Shown here piece by piece: positions 40,435-51,856 of a DNA stretch of 64,000 nt; the stretch's first letter is position 1, and every line of letters begins with the position of its first letter. This stretch comes from Lytechinus variegatus (lineage: Eukaryota > Echinodermata > Echinoidea > Temnopleuroida > Toxopneustidae). Below the pieces are notes generated by a model. The model was not told the origin of the DNA. It searched no databases and saw only the letters and a program-made list of their open reading frames with translations. The stretch covers positions 42,226,201 through 42,290,200 of the forward strand of contig NC_054746.1 of the NCBI RefSeq assembly GCF_018143015.1, read 5' to 3'. The translations under genes were made by a program, and so were the position numbers.

Positions 40435-40442
40435 ATTTGCAT
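40435..40442. promoter_or_regulatory. Octamer motif upstream of H2A
   Basis: ATTTGCAT on the plus strand, about 210 bases upstream of the H2A start. This is the OCT-factor site of histone promoters. Its distance makes a role here less sure than for the H2B octamers. Confidence 0.6.
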
Positions 40443-41827
40443 TTAGCGCCAATTTTATTTCCTGGTTGTCCGGTGGTCTGGCTTTGTGTCAAGACCGTGC
40501 ATATATCAGTACAAGGGAAATGTCTCACTATAAACACGTTCATAAACATTTTTAAATAAATATGTTGTCTGAACACAGAATGTCCATGGCCTGTGGCATC
40601 TAGTTTGATTACATAAATATTTATCAAATTGTTATCAAATTTCCCCGTTTTTTAATTGTTTTTGTTAATAATAATTGATTAAAGTCAATTACTAAATTTA
40701 CATCTTTATAGTTACCTGCATGGTGTATTAACTGGATTAGACGTTTTGTCTATAATTATATACGAAATAGGCAAGGTTTTTTTTCATCTAAATCTTCTTA
40801 CCGGAAATGCGAAAGGAAGTTCACCTTATTGGTTTTAGCAGAACAATATGAAGAATATTTGTGAAGGTTTGATATTAATCCTGAATAGAAAATTTTGAAT
40901 TTTCAATTGAAGTTTGTACATACATGTACACGCTTCTTATGCTAGCAGCTTCCCCATATTTCATGTATAGTAATGCAATTTCCATAATTCATTTTTTTTA
41001 ACATGATGATTGGGATGATTCGAATATTAATTTTAGTCATGTTCATTCATTCTGCACAAGACAATGATGATGGTAGAACAATTCGAGTGAACAACGTCAC
41101 TCATTATTATTATTTTTTTCATTGTTGGTCAATTTTAGTTAACAATTTTAGGGTTTATTCAAATCTTTACATTTTTTTCTTGTTTTTTCGTCATCTTGCC
41201 ATTTTCTTCCCTTTTTCTGCTTATTGAATTTCTGTAGAATCTTATATGCCGCATTTTTTCTTCCAGAGATATAGTGCCAAGTTGTACAGCAATGTATTCT
41301 TATGTAAAAAAAAAGAAAAATTATTTTGAAAGACGAGTTAAAATAGTGCATTGATATGGAATAATCGTTTAACAAAATTTACAGTCTCCAATTTCAAGTA
41401 CATTATGGTTTGAATTTTCTGTTACGATTTTGATATCGTTGTTGCCCAAAATATAGTTCTGAATTCTGATTAATCAATTCTCAAAAACTAAACCAAGAAA
41501 CAAAAAAAGTAAAATGTACATGTATGTTTTGCATTGTTTCCTCTTATTGCCTCGATGGTGAGTACCCTTAATACTTTTTATTGAGTTTTCAAGAATATAT
41601 ATTATGGTAAAATCTTTCTTTCTAAATACATTAATATATAATTTTATTAAACTTAGATTTACACTTTCGTCCGTTTGAATTGCCATTTGAATGGAAAACA
41701 GCTCCCCGCCACGATAGTGACTTATGTAGGATGTATTGTTTAGTATTTTTGTTCATACTTGTCTTGATATGCAAAATTGCATGTGAATTTCATCCCTCAG
41801 CTATGCTAGGTGTATAAAGCTCAATTT

Positions 41828-41886
41828 TTTTTTGTTTTCTTTGATTTCTTTACTACGGTAATAAAGAAATCAAAGAAAACAAAAAA
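41828..41886. repeat. Perfect 25-bp-arm hairpin
   Basis: The left arm, starting TTTTTTGTTTTCTTTGATTT, and its exact reverse complement are separated by about 9 bases around CTACGGTAA. There is no neighbouring gene end. It could be a small MITE remnant or a structured transcript; nothing decides which. Confidence 0.7.
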
Positions 41887-42473
41887 TGTGTGATTTATAA
41901 GAAACTCGTGATAACCAAATACAAATTATTCTTCTATAGCTTTAGTATTTTTTTTGTTGGGGGTGGGTTCTTATCGTTTCATTGTATAATTTTATTTTTC
42001 TCGATTAATTCCACTTCAGATTGAGTGGGCCGTCAGTGGGGCTTATATCCGCATGCTCAGTGATAGCCGGACCCTACCACAAAATTAATGGTGGTAGCAT
42101 GGTGGTATATAGTGAGCGTTTCCCCATCAGAGAGCATTGTGATTTCCCCATGCTGCAACACTATCCATCGAATTTGTGGAATCATTTTAGTGCGATCCCC
42201 ATGTTATCGAAATACAGACCCAGGCTTTTGCTTTTGGAAAAAAAATGACTCTTCGGGCCAGATCAACCCCTTCGTTGCAGCCAGCATGCCAAATAATGGG
42301 ATTGCGGAATTCGACTGCCCCCCCCCCCCAAAAAAAAAAAAGAGGGCCGAGGCGAGTTGAAAGATTTAAGAATGAGAATAAGAAAATGTGTAAAAATACT
42401 GAGCAATGAGCAAGTCCATTTTTTCTAATTCTAAAGAAATGCATATATAGCTACGAGATAAGGAACCATTGTA

Positions 42474-42482
42474 TCTTTCTTG
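42474..42482 (-). promoter_or_regulatory. Histone downstream element of H2B
   Basis: The minus strand reads CAAGAAAGA, identical to the H2A copy and at the same distance after the stem-loop. Confidence 0.93.
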
Positions 42483-42492
42483 GATATTTGGT

Positions 42493-42508
42493 GGCTCTGA
42501 AAAGAGCC
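42493..42508 (-). terminator. Histone mRNA 3' stem-loop of H2B
   Basis: The minus strand reads GGCTCTTTTCAGAGCC followed by ACCA, identical to the H2A stem-loop. It lies about 28 bases after the H2B stop. Confidence 0.97.
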
Positions 42509-42535
42509 GTTTATCGTAAAATGGTAAAGACCAAT

Positions 42536-42907
42536 TTACTTGGAGGTGGTGTATTTGGTGACGGCCTTGGTGCCCTCAGAGACGGCGTGCTTGGCCAATT
42601 CACCGGGGAGGAGGAGACGGACAGCGGTCTGGACCTCACGGCTGCTGATGGTAGACTTCTTGTTGTACTGGGCAAGACGGGAAGCCTCACCGGCAATACG
42701 TTCGAAGACATCGTTGACGAAGCTGTTCATGATGGACATAGCACGGCTTGAGATACCAGTGTCGGGATGGACCTGCTTCAGAACCTTGTAGATGTAGATT
42801 CCGTAGCTTTCCTTTCGGCGCCTTCTCCTCTTCTTGTCTCCGCTAGGCCTGGGGGCCTTAGCCTTCTTGGATCCCTTCTTTCCAGCGGTTTGTGCTTTAG
42901 CAGGCAT
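42536..42907 (-). CDS. H2B: Histone H2B, late type
   Basis: Core nucleosome protein that pairs with H2A. It is intronless and 123 aa. It starts [20 protein letters not shown], with a basic [12 protein letters not shown] stretch before the histone fold and an end in [17 protein letters not shown]. It lacks the N-terminal SPKK repeats of sperm H2B, so it is a somatic, late-type gene. An upstream in-frame ATG would add seven residues (MITSTII), but the conserved N-terminus and leader length favour 42907 as the start. The TATA box lies at 42957-42964 and two octamers lie further upstream. Confidence 0.98.
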   Translation of the reverse strand: MPAKAQTAGKKGSKKAKAPRPSGDKKRRRRRKESYGIYIYKVLKQVHPDTGISSRAMSIMNSFVNDVFERIAGEASRLAQYNKKSTISSREVQTAVRLLLPGELAKHAVSEGTKAVTKYTTSK

Positions 42908-42956
42908 GATGATTGTCGATGTGATCAACTGTGAAGTGTCACCGCGATCTGATCGC

Positions 42957-42964
42957 TATTTATA
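42957..42964 (-). promoter_or_regulatory. TATA box of H2B
   Basis: The minus strand reads TATAAATA, 50-57 bases upstream of the H2B ATG. The sequence matches the H2A box. Confidence 0.88.
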
Positions 42965-43005
42965 CCAATCCCTACCTCGCCAGGCGACCGGTAGTCAAGC
43001 GTGCA

Positions 43006-43013
43006 ATGCAAAT
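43006..43013 (-). promoter_or_regulatory. Octamer motif 1 of H2B
   Basis: The minus strand reads ATTTGCAT, about 42 bases upstream of the TATA box. Octamers are the hallmark of H2B promoters and bind OCT1-type POU factors. Confidence 0.85.
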
Positions 43014-43033
43014 GTACCGAAAGGCCGCTCGAT

Positions 43034-43041
43034 ATGCAAAT
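43034..43041 (-). promoter_or_regulatory. Octamer motif 2 of H2B
   Basis: A second ATTTGCAT on the minus strand, 28 bases from the first. Paired octamers occur in some H2B promoters. Confidence 0.8.
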
Positions 43042-43919
43042 AAGGGTCTGCCGGGAAAGCGGGGATGAACTGGTCAGGCATTGGTCATTTAGTTTGTGTT
43101 CGATATTTGTTCCATTTTCTCGGGAGAAGCTTACTACCGGCTTTTCCAGTTCGAAACACCCACACACAGTCTTGCTGAATGGTAAAAACTGCCCAAGCCT
43201 AATTGCCGTTTACTTGTATAAAAAAAGAGAGCTTTGTCTAGTTTTCTCGCAAGAGTTCAGAGGTTTCTTTACGTGATGTTTTCTAAAACTAAAATCCTTT
43301 GTTCTCAGAGTGATAAACCAACTCAAATAAAACTTGAAAAGTCATAATTAGGGTGATATTTTGTAATTACATTTTCCATTGTAATCCCAACCTATCGCTC
43401 AACCCGCTATGTACAGTACAGGGACGCACCATAGATGTCCAGGGGGGGGGGCTGGAAATTTTCCCCCAAAGAAAACTTGACATACTATAATCATGGACCC
43501 TACCACGCTATAATTATGAGCACAAAAACGAAAACATGACCCGGGAACATGACTCACCATCAGAGGAAAAAAAAACTTGGTCCACTGAAAAATCACCCGA
43601 AAGGGTCACCCCCCCCAAAAAAAATACTTGTCTCAATGGAAAAAAAAACCTTACTCAAAGAAATATATTTTTTTTGCATCAACCCAAATTCCAGCCCCCC
43701 CCCCCCCCGTGGGTATCTCATGGTGTGTCCCTTAGTCAAATTCCGTGTAAAATTATAGGTACATGGGGGTACATTTAAATTTCAAGAGGACATCTTTCGC
43801 ATTTTATTTAGTAGGCCTATACCAGCCTATACTAAGATGGCAGTAAATAATGTGTGTGTGTGTGTTTTTTTTTCTTGTGAACAAAATTCCTTTATCGCCT
43901 TGACATGCTTCGATGATAG
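43042..43919. other. H2B upstream flank
   Basis: No gene is seen. G/C runs lie at about 43441-43450, 43610 and 43696-43708, and a short TG run at about 43853-43865. The material around 43430-43720 looks like decayed poly-G/poly-C-ended transposon sequence, but its ends cannot be matched. Confidence 0.55.
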
Positions 43920-44229
43920 TTAAAGGTAAAGACTACCTCAGAAAATATGTTGATTTAAATCAATAGAGAAAAATTAGACAAGCATGATGCTGAAATTGAC
44001 ATCGAATGTAAAATAAGAAAATTATGATATTGTAAAAGTTTGCTTATTTTTCTCAAAATAGTTATGCACAATTTAAATGCAATTTAGTCACATGCAAATG
44101 AGAGACTCGATGATGTCCCTCACTCACTATTTCTTTTGTTTTTTATCGTTTGAATCGTACAATATTTTAACTTTTACAGATTTGACGGTAATTAGGACCA
44201 ACTTGACTGAACCATTAAAGTGTTGAATA

Positions 44230-47200
44230 CCTAATCCGCATACATTCGTAATTCCGAAGCTTCGTAATTCCGAAGGTTCGGTTATTCCGAAGGTTCGTAT
44301 TTCCGAAGGTTCGCAATTCCGAAGGTTCGTAATTCCGAAGGTTCGTCAATCCGAAAACGAAATAAGGTTTGTAATTCCGAAGGTTCGTTAATCCGAAAAC
44401 GAAATAAGGTTCGTAATTCCGAAGGTTCGTTAATCCGAAAACAAAATAAGGTTCGTAATTCCGAAGGTTCGTTAATCCGAAAACAAAATAAGGTTCGTAA
44501 TTCCGAAGGTTCGTTAATCCGAAAACGAAATAAGGTTCGTAATTCCGAAGGTTCGTTAATCCGAAAACGAAATAAGGTTCGTTAATCCGAAAACGAAATA
44601 AGGTTCGTTAATCCGAAAATTAAATGAGGTTCGTATTTCCGAAAATGAAAATAATTCATTTTGGTAACAAAAACGATGTTGTCATTACAAGATAACAAGA
44701 TATTATGCAATGATAGTAATAACGATCCATGATGTGTGTTGGAGACAAAGCATGTATTTCATTAAGAATGGCGCCCTGATCAAGCATAGGCTAATTTCGA
44801 TTTTATCTGAGCAATTGCTGCCTATAAGCAAATGGTTTAATTAAAGATGCAGGGGATCAAGTGTGTTGGAAGCGTGCGAGCAACCTCTAGATAATAGGAT
44901 TTGTATTGGAGGGATGTCATTTTTAATAACAGCTTCTGCTGGTAATAAAGATAAAAATAATACTAATAATGATCCTTGTGAGATGTTCAAAGCGCGAATC
45001 GCAAGCTGAAACTAGTAGACATTTCACGTAACAAGACGTGAAGTGAGCATTCGGAGCATTTTTTGTAATCGTGAGAAAGATGTGTATCTTTCTAAAGAAT
45101 TAATGCGAGGGCGAGTTGTAATTTGTTTATACATGTATACTGACCTGGGGCCCGTTGCATGAAACTTTTTACCTGAGAAAACTCAGGTTGTTTTTACAGG
45201 AGTTTTTGCCCTGTGCTAAAGTAATTGGCGGAAATCAGACTAACCTTAGTTTTCAGTTTTTACCAGAGTTTTCTCAGGTAAAAAGTTTTATGCAACAGGC
45301 TTCAGAAAGTAATCTTTTAAGGACTGCATTTAGTGACTCATGAATAGAATCTGAGAGCGCGAACCGCAAGCTTAAAATTTGTGATATTCCAACCTGAAAA
45401 CTGGACATATTTCATACTTCTTTTTGTAACCAGGAATAGAATGAGTTCCTCAATAAACAATACTTGATGCGAGCGAGAAACGTGAGCCAAATTTTTCCGA
45501 TTTTCCAACCTGAAAACTGGACATTCTATAGCATTCTTGAAAAAAAAAATTATAGCAGCGAAGAATAGTTTTCAGAACTGAAGTGGCTTCCCTGGGTAAA
45601 TGATATCTATATCAATATCATCATTCTAGGCCCACATGAAATTTCCAAAAGTCTGAGCACGATTCGCTCGCAACATCTCACAAGGATGCCCTTTTCACAG
45701 TATTGACCAAAAAGGTGAATTTTACATCTTCAGATTTGACTTTTCCCCCAAACCGCTTGCTCTCTACGCTCGCAGAAACGAAACGTAAATATATAACTTT
45801 AGCATGTTTAGTGATCATTTAAAAATTGTGCTCAATTTAGTTACTACAAAAACACACAACCTCTTTACACAGATGATAATCTAATGGTGAAAATATCTGT
45901 TTGCACCAAATTGCCCCTATTGGCCCCTTTTTTTACTTTGCCCCCCCCGAAAAAAATACGTTCCGCCGCCATTGGCTAAAACACGCATCGTCTTCATGGC
46001 TAACTGCAAAAAGTTCTTAAAATGTCCCATTTAGATCAGATCAGAGCTTATATATTTAAAAATTCTGTTCGCGCTTCTTGCTAGCAGTTATTATCTAAAT
46101 TTAGTTACATAGGCATCTCGCTTTGAAGATCACAAACATATTGCCCATCACAAAAATATAGCTCGCGCTCGCATTATTTAAAAAGGGTTTATCATGTTAT
46201 TACATATTTACTTTATTTTATAAGGATAAAGCTAATTATTGACTGCTAGGACTACCCTTTCAAAGAAACAAACAAAAATCAACTTTAAACTGCCGATCAA
46301 GGAAAATATGGCTAACCCCCCCCCCTCTATTTGACGAAAGTTGGATCCGCCGGAATGGAGGCAGGGGGCATCAAAAATGGAATAAAAAACAGGGGAATTA
46401 ATATTTTCCAAAATGGGAAAGTTCCTTTTTCAAAAATAAATATGCCGTTTTTCATGTTTTTTCGAAATAAAATACTCTTTTTAAAGTATACAAGTTAAGT
46501 TTTAAGGCTGGAATATTGAAAAATTTCAGCTTGCGCTTCGCACTCTCATTCGATTGGTGAAATATGCATCCTAAAGAGGTTACTAAATGCTTTCTTTAAC
46601 AGGTTCCTTTTCTGGTCAGTATGTTTAAGCTCGCGTTTTGCACTCGTGTTAATTCTTTAGTTAGATGCACATCTTTTTAATGACAGCAGAAATCTGCTCG
46701 GATTTTTAAAAACTAATTATCATTTTTTATTGAAATAACCTAAAGTTTAGCTTGTGATTCACGCTCGCAACACCTCGCAATAATGCCATTTTAAGAATAA
46801 CTGACCACAAAAAACGTTATACAACTTCACCTTTGAATTTGTTTTACCAAGCCGCTCGCTCATTATACTCTCTCCCGAAAAATAAAGCCTAAATATACAT
46901 TTTGCCATAATAAGAAGTCACTTCAAAAAAAGTTATTCTCTACTTAATCACTATTAAAACAGACAATGACTTCAAGCAGATGATAATCTTAAGGTGAAAA
47001 TATCACCACAGTCCCAATTTTGACGTATGAGTTTCATTTTTTGGCTTTACCCCCAACGAAAATTCGTTCGGCCGCCCTTGCCTTCCCATCCTCATATGAT
47101 AATTGAACGGCAACAGTGTCCCCCGCCCCCCTCCCCTTGCCTCTGCCTCTGCTTTCCCGGTTTTCATTTTTCGGATTAACGAACCTTATTTTGTTTTCGG

Positions 47201-47725
47201 ATTAACGAACCTTATTTTGTTTTCGGATTAACGAACCTTATTTCGTTTTCGGATTAACGAACCTTCGGAAAAACGAACCTTATTTTGTTTTCGGATTAAC
47301 GAACCTTATTACGATTTCGGATTAACGAACCTTCGGAAAAACGAACCTTATTTCGTTTTCGGATCAACGAACCTTCGGAATAACGAACCTTTTTTCGTTT
47401 TCGGATTGACGAACCTTCGGAACAACGAACCTTATTTCGTTTTCGGATTAACGAACCTTCGGAACAACGAACCTTATTTCGTTTTCGGATTAACGAACCT
47501 TCGGAACAACGAACCTTATTTCGTTTTCGGATTATCGAACCTTCGGAATAACGAATCGTCGGAATTACGCCACAAATGTTCGGATTAACGAACCCTTTTT
47601 CGTTTTCGGATTAACGAACATCGAGGTATAGGCAATTTACGTGTTTCGGAATTACGAACCTTCGGAATAAAGAACCTTCGGAATTACGAAGCTTCGGAAA
47701 TATGAAGTGTAACCGAATAATCAGG
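44230..47725. mobile_element. Foldback element with TTCCGAA tandem arrays at both ends
   Basis: The left array (about 44248-44660) repeats a 42-bp unit of GGTTCGTAATTCCGAA plus GGTTCGTTAATCCGAAAACG and AAATAA. The right array (about 47160-47705) is the same in inverted orientation. Both extremes share a variant CGAAGCTTCG block next to the array, marking matching ends. The 2.5-kb centre has no gene. It contains a small MITE (45150-45300) and sequence with recurring GCTCGCGCTTCGC-type phrases seen elsewhere in the window. Exact ends and target duplication are not resolved. Confidence 0.82.
45150..45300. mobile_element. GCCCGTTGCAT hairpin MITE
   Basis: The left arm starts GCCCGTTGCATGAAACTTTT and the right arm ends AAAGTTTTATGCAACAGGC. 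The 35-bp arms differ at two or three positions. It is nested in the centre of the TTCCGAA foldback element. Confidence 0.82.
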
Positions 47726-48504
47726 CGGGTACTTCCACATATTCAGGAAGAAATAAAACTTTCATAATACATCAAAATAAAAATACAAGAAATAGTGAGT
47801 GAGTGATGACATCAGTTCCCTCGCAGAATCCATGACACATGCTCCGGCGACGATTGCTCCGATGACAAATTCCCAAAATGCGACATTTTCTCCGCCGGCA
47901 TTTGCTCCTCGACATTTGCTCCGCCGACATTTGCTCCGCCGATATTTGCTCCGTCGACAGTTGCTCCGCCGACAGTTACTCCGCAGACAGTTGCTCCACC
48001 GACAATTGCTCCACATTTAGCGACAAATGCTACCCGAACGACACATGCTCCGGCGACAATTGCTCCGCCAATATTTGCTCCGCATGTAGGGACAGTTGCT
48101 CCACCGACATTTGCTCCGCATGTAGGGACAAATGCTCCACCGACATTTGCTCCGCATGTAGGGACAAATGCTCCGCCAATAATTGCTCCATCGACAGTTT
48201 CTCGGCATGTTACTTTAAAGTACATAAAGATAAGACCTGAGTAAAATACCTGCGACAAATACTCCTCGAATAACAATTGCCCTGCTCACGATTGTTCTAC
48301 CGTAAGTTACAAGGCCTAAAGGAAGACAAGACACTTAATTGCTCTGACGAAAATATTTGTTACATCCTTTTGCGTTACATACTTTTTTGTATTGTTTTGT
48401 TTTACCATTCAAGTTGTTGTGCCACTTTCACTAGCGTACCTACGGGGGGGGGCTGTGGAAAATCCAAGGTACGCCACTGGCCACTTTATATCATAGGCGG
48501 AACC

Positions 48505-48685
48505 TAGTCTGCAGGCACAGACCCTCATTGGAACTTTGATCAACAAGTGTGCCTCCACGCAAAGACTAGCACATAGAAAACTTGCTGTTCCAATACAGGA
48601 AGCGAGAGAGCCTTCAGTACACAAGGCATGAGTAGGCTGCACATTCAGACCCTTATTTCGAGTGAAGGGTTTGCCCAGCAGACTA
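48505..48685. mobile_element. TAGTCTGC-ended MITE with 9-bp duplication
   Basis: Ends TAGTCTGC and GCAGACTA; the inner terminal bases also match in part (GGCACAGACCCT against GGCAAACCCTTC after inversion). The direct repeat GGCGGAACC flanks it at 48496-48504 and 48686-48694. The target is the poly-G/GGCGGAGC repeat family also seen at 16485. It has the same ends and duplication length as 56993-57166. Length 181 bp, no coding sequence. Confidence 0.9.
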
Positions 48686-48689
48686 GGCG

Positions 48690-50230
48690 GAACCAGGGGG
48701 AGGGGCCCGGGTCCCCCTATTAGCGGAGCAAAAAAAAAGGGGGGTAAGGGGAAAAAACAGGGAAAAGAGAAAAAAGAAGAGAAAGACAAGTGAAAGACTT
48801 GTAAAATAAAAAGAATCTTTCATATTTCACTATATAAATTTTTTGCTCGTACTTCGTGCTCGCATTGGCTGTGTTGATTTACATAATTATCTTGTTCAAT
48901 ATGGAGCTTATATATCAAGTTTTGAAGTCAATCGAACTTTCATTATTTTGTTTGATTTACAAATTGATTGTTTTAAAAATGTTAGTTTTACGATCTGAAC
49001 ATTAATATTTTCTGCTCGTGCTGCACGCTTGCAAATGTTAACTTATCAGTTACCTTTATTATTTCGTGTATTCCATAAAGTTTTCAAAATATCCCTTTGC
49101 AGATCTGATTGTCAAAACGTATCAGCTAGCGTTGCACGCTCGCATTTTGATTGGCAAGTAATGTATGTCTCAATATTGATTATACAACAAACTTCTTAAA
49201 ATCCACATTTCGTTGACAGTCTATCAAAAGTTTCGGCTCGCGATTTGCGCTTGCATTAATTGTTAAAAATGTGTATACTCATGCATCTTATTCATAATTA
49301 CCAAAGTTCTTAAAAAGTCCAGTTGTAAGGCCATGATTTCGTGCCCTACTTAGGCATATTAGCTTAATAACTAAGATAAATAATTTTATAATTAAATTGT
49401 CCCTTTTGTTTCATCTCGCACTTAGCAAGAGGAATAGGAAGATCATGTGATGACTTGTCCTAATGATGTCCCGGTCCCTTGTCAAAACCTAAAGTAATAA
49501 TAATGAAAAATATTAGCTGTTTTTTTTTAAGTACGATCCATATTCACCACCCAATTTTCATACAAAGCTCTTCGCGCTCGCATTATTTGATTGCTGAAAT
49601 ATATAGAGTCTTCATGGCTAACTGCAAGCAGTCCTTAACAGGACCTTTACGACCAGTTCAAAACGTATATCAAAAAATTTTGCTCGCGCTTTGCGCTCGC
49701 ATTATTAGTGTTAGGAAGATCCCCAATTACTCATCCTTTATACATAATTTACAAAACGTGAATAGAGTATCTCGTTTTAGGGCTCAATCTCGAAATTTTT
49801 CATCAATTGTTTAGTTGTATACCTATCCTGTTGAAATCACAAAAAGTGCTAAGAATTTCCATTTTTTAGAAATGTCAAAAAAATTCAGCACGTGCTTCGA
49901 GCTCACATTATTTGATCGTTAAAATATGTAACTCCTTCATGGCTAACTGCAGGCAAACCTTAATAGGTACCTTTTTGATAAGTTCAAAGCGTGTATTAAC
50001 AATTTTTGCTCGCGCTTCGCATTCGTAGTTTTTATCCAGTTGCATACACATCTTTTCATGATAACATTGTCCAGAATGATCAAATTTTAGTACAAAACAC
50101 ATAAAATAAAATAAAAATTGTTCGCACTCGCGATTTCATTATTCAAATAAGGATTATGATATCATATATCTGTGTTGATTTATGACAATAAAGCAAAGAA
50201 GTGACTATTAGGACTACCCCTTCAAAGAAA
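48690..50230. repeat. Poly-C/GGCGGAGCAAAAAA repeat family, second copy
   Basis: It begins with a GGTCCCCCTATTAGCGGAGC segment and a poly-A/poly-G run, as at 16485. It continues with phrases GCTCGCGCTTTGCGCTCGC and GTATGTCTCAATATTGATT that match 16850-17300. The GCTCGCGCTTCGC phrase recurs about every 100-200 bp, and also in 45360-47060. Family unknown. Confidence 0.55.
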
Positions 50231-50249
50231 TGTTAAACAACGATAATTC

Positions 50250-50548
50250 CACATGTTCATGGACAAATAAACCTTTTTCTTACAGGAAAATGAGGAGAAA
50301 ATTTGAATATTGTATATTTCTTATAATAAAATACAAAAGAAATAGTGAGTGAGTGATGTCATCAGTTCTCTCATTTGCATACCTACCAGTATGTGCATAT
50401 AACTATTTTGTGAAATTAAGCGAAACTTTAAAATATCATAACTTTTTTATTTTACATCCGATTTCGATGAAATTTTCAGTGTTATGCTTGTTTGATTTTT
50501 CACTTTTTATTCAAATCAATTTTTTCTTGTGGTGGACATGTCCTTTAA
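50250..50548. mobile_element. GTCCACC-family TTAA MITE, right half only
   Basis: From about CCACATGTTCATGG to the terminal GTGGTGGACATGTCCTTTAA it matches the right half of copy A, including GTGAGTGATGTCATCAG. No left half is recognised, so it is truncated. It lies inside the TU-like element. Confidence 0.72.
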
Positions 50549-51856
50549 GAGGAGAGTTGCTTTCACACTGCACGTAACTGAAGGGAAAAAATAATAAAAG
50601 AAAATGGAGTGAAAGTGACAGGAAACACCTTTCTAACAAGATTGTAAAACTTTATTAGGTTTCAATTCCATTAGAGGGGGTAGGAAAAAGTTAGAAGAAT
50701 AAACAGTGAAAACAGACCAAAATAGCATTAGAGCGAGAAGAAAGAGATAGGAGAAGGGAGAGGTTGTAAAAGAAATAGGAACAGAAGTTACTAGGAATGC
50801 AGAGAAAGAGAAAGAAAAAAATAAAAAAAAACAGGAGAGAGGGACGGGGGAGGTGGTTTTCAAGGAAAGAAAGGGAGAAATAATCGAGATAAAAGCGCTG
50901 ATGGGAAATTTAATTTGAGCCAAACTATTTCTTTCCGCTGAGCAATTCAATAAGGAATGTTAAAAATATCTAGAATAATGATGACCATACAGCTTTGGAG
51001 AAGAAGCGTTGTTAGTTTGACACAAAAAAACAATTATTCGGCGGAGCTATTATCAGCGGAGCATTTGTCCCTACATGCGGAGCAAAAAATTCGGCGGAGC
51101 AACTGTCCCTACATGCGGAGCAAATATTGGCGGAGCAATTGTCGCCGGAGCATGTGTCGTTCGGGTAGCATTTGTCGCCGGAGCATTTGTCGCTAAATGT
51201 GGAGCAATTGTCGGTGGAGCAACTGTCGGCGGAGTAACTGTCGGCGGAGTAATTGTCGGCGGAGCAACTGTCGGCGGAGCAACAGTCGGCGGAGCAACAG
51301 TCGGTGGAGCAACTGTCGGCGGAGCAACAGTCGGCGGAGCAAATATCGGCGGAGCAAATGTCGGCGGAGCAAATGTCGGAGGAGCAAATGTCGAGGAGCA
51401 AATGTTGCGGAGCAGATGTCGCATTTTGGGGAGCATTTGTTACCGGAGCAATCGTCGCTGGAGCATGTGTCGGTTTACCCCCTCGCAAACCGACCGGGAT
51501 GTGCATAAAGTACCGGTATTTGGTGAAATAAAGGGATGGTCCGGGATGAAAATTTTGTGAAAACAGTTATATGCATATCGTCATGAATATAGGTGGGCTG
51601 ATGATGTCCCATCCCCATTTTTTCTTATGTTATTACAGGAAGTCATAATTGTTTCATTTTTTTTCATACATATACAATAATGATGTGTGTCCATTATAAA
51701 TTTCTCCAGCCCGAACCATTACTTTACGTGAAACTTAAAAATGTTAAAACTTTCTTATTTTACATCCGATTTTGATGAAATTTCCAGTGATATGCTTGTT
51801 GGATATTTCTCTTTTGATGCAAGTCAGCGTTTTATTGGGGTGAACTTGTCCTTTAA

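Larger units (their letters stand above)
40301..42473. other. H2A-H2B intergenic region
   Basis: The H2A-proximal part has CCAAT motifs (about 40331, 40355, 40381) and an octamer at 40435. A perfect hairpin lies at 41828-41886. A poly-C/poly-A tract lies at about 42320-42340. No gene is seen. Confidence 0.65.
47826..51479. mobile_element. TU-like foldback element with 15-bp repeat arrays
   Basis: Target duplication CCCTCGCA flanks it at 47818-47825 and 51480-51487. Joining the flanks restores sequence like GTTCCCTCGCAAACCGACC of the host MITE. Both ends carry an array of the 15-bp unit GCTCCGCCGACATTT: about 47836-48215 forward and 51045-51465 inverted. An 8-bp duplication with outer arrays of 15-bp direct repeats is what is described, from memory, for the TU foldback transposons of sea urchin. 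The centre holds a small MITE (48505-48685), poly-G repeat sequence and a right half of a TTAA MITE. No transposase was found, so it moves, if at all, by borrowed machinery. Open frames across the arrays are low-complexity artefacts. Confidence 0.88.
43920..51856. mobile_element. GTCCACC-family TTAA MITE, copy B, split by two insertions
   Basis: The left part (43920 to about 44215) matches copy A through GACATGCAAATGAGA...GATGATGTCC and AACTTGACTGAACCA. It is interrupted by a foldback element (about 44230-47725), resumes at about 47726-47825 with AATAGTGAGTGAGTGATGAC, is interrupted again (47826-51479), and resumes with AACCGACCGGGATGTGCAT. The final part (about 51530-51856) is a related but not identical right half ending GGTGAACTTGTCCTTTAA. 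Terminal TTAA lies at 43920-43923 and 51853-51856. Confidence 0.72.

Noticed and set aside
42020-42350. Possible short gene with frames around CAGTGGGGCTTATATCC
   Set aside because: The frames overlap on both strands, end in a poly-C/poly-A tract and have no recognisable domain.
47799-51560. Open frames of 100-164 codons across the 15-bp arrays, rich in CSAD, APPT or GGAT repeats
   Set aside because: A 15-bp unit keeps every frame open without selection. Several frames on both strands are open at once, and there is no start context or domain. These are array artefacts.
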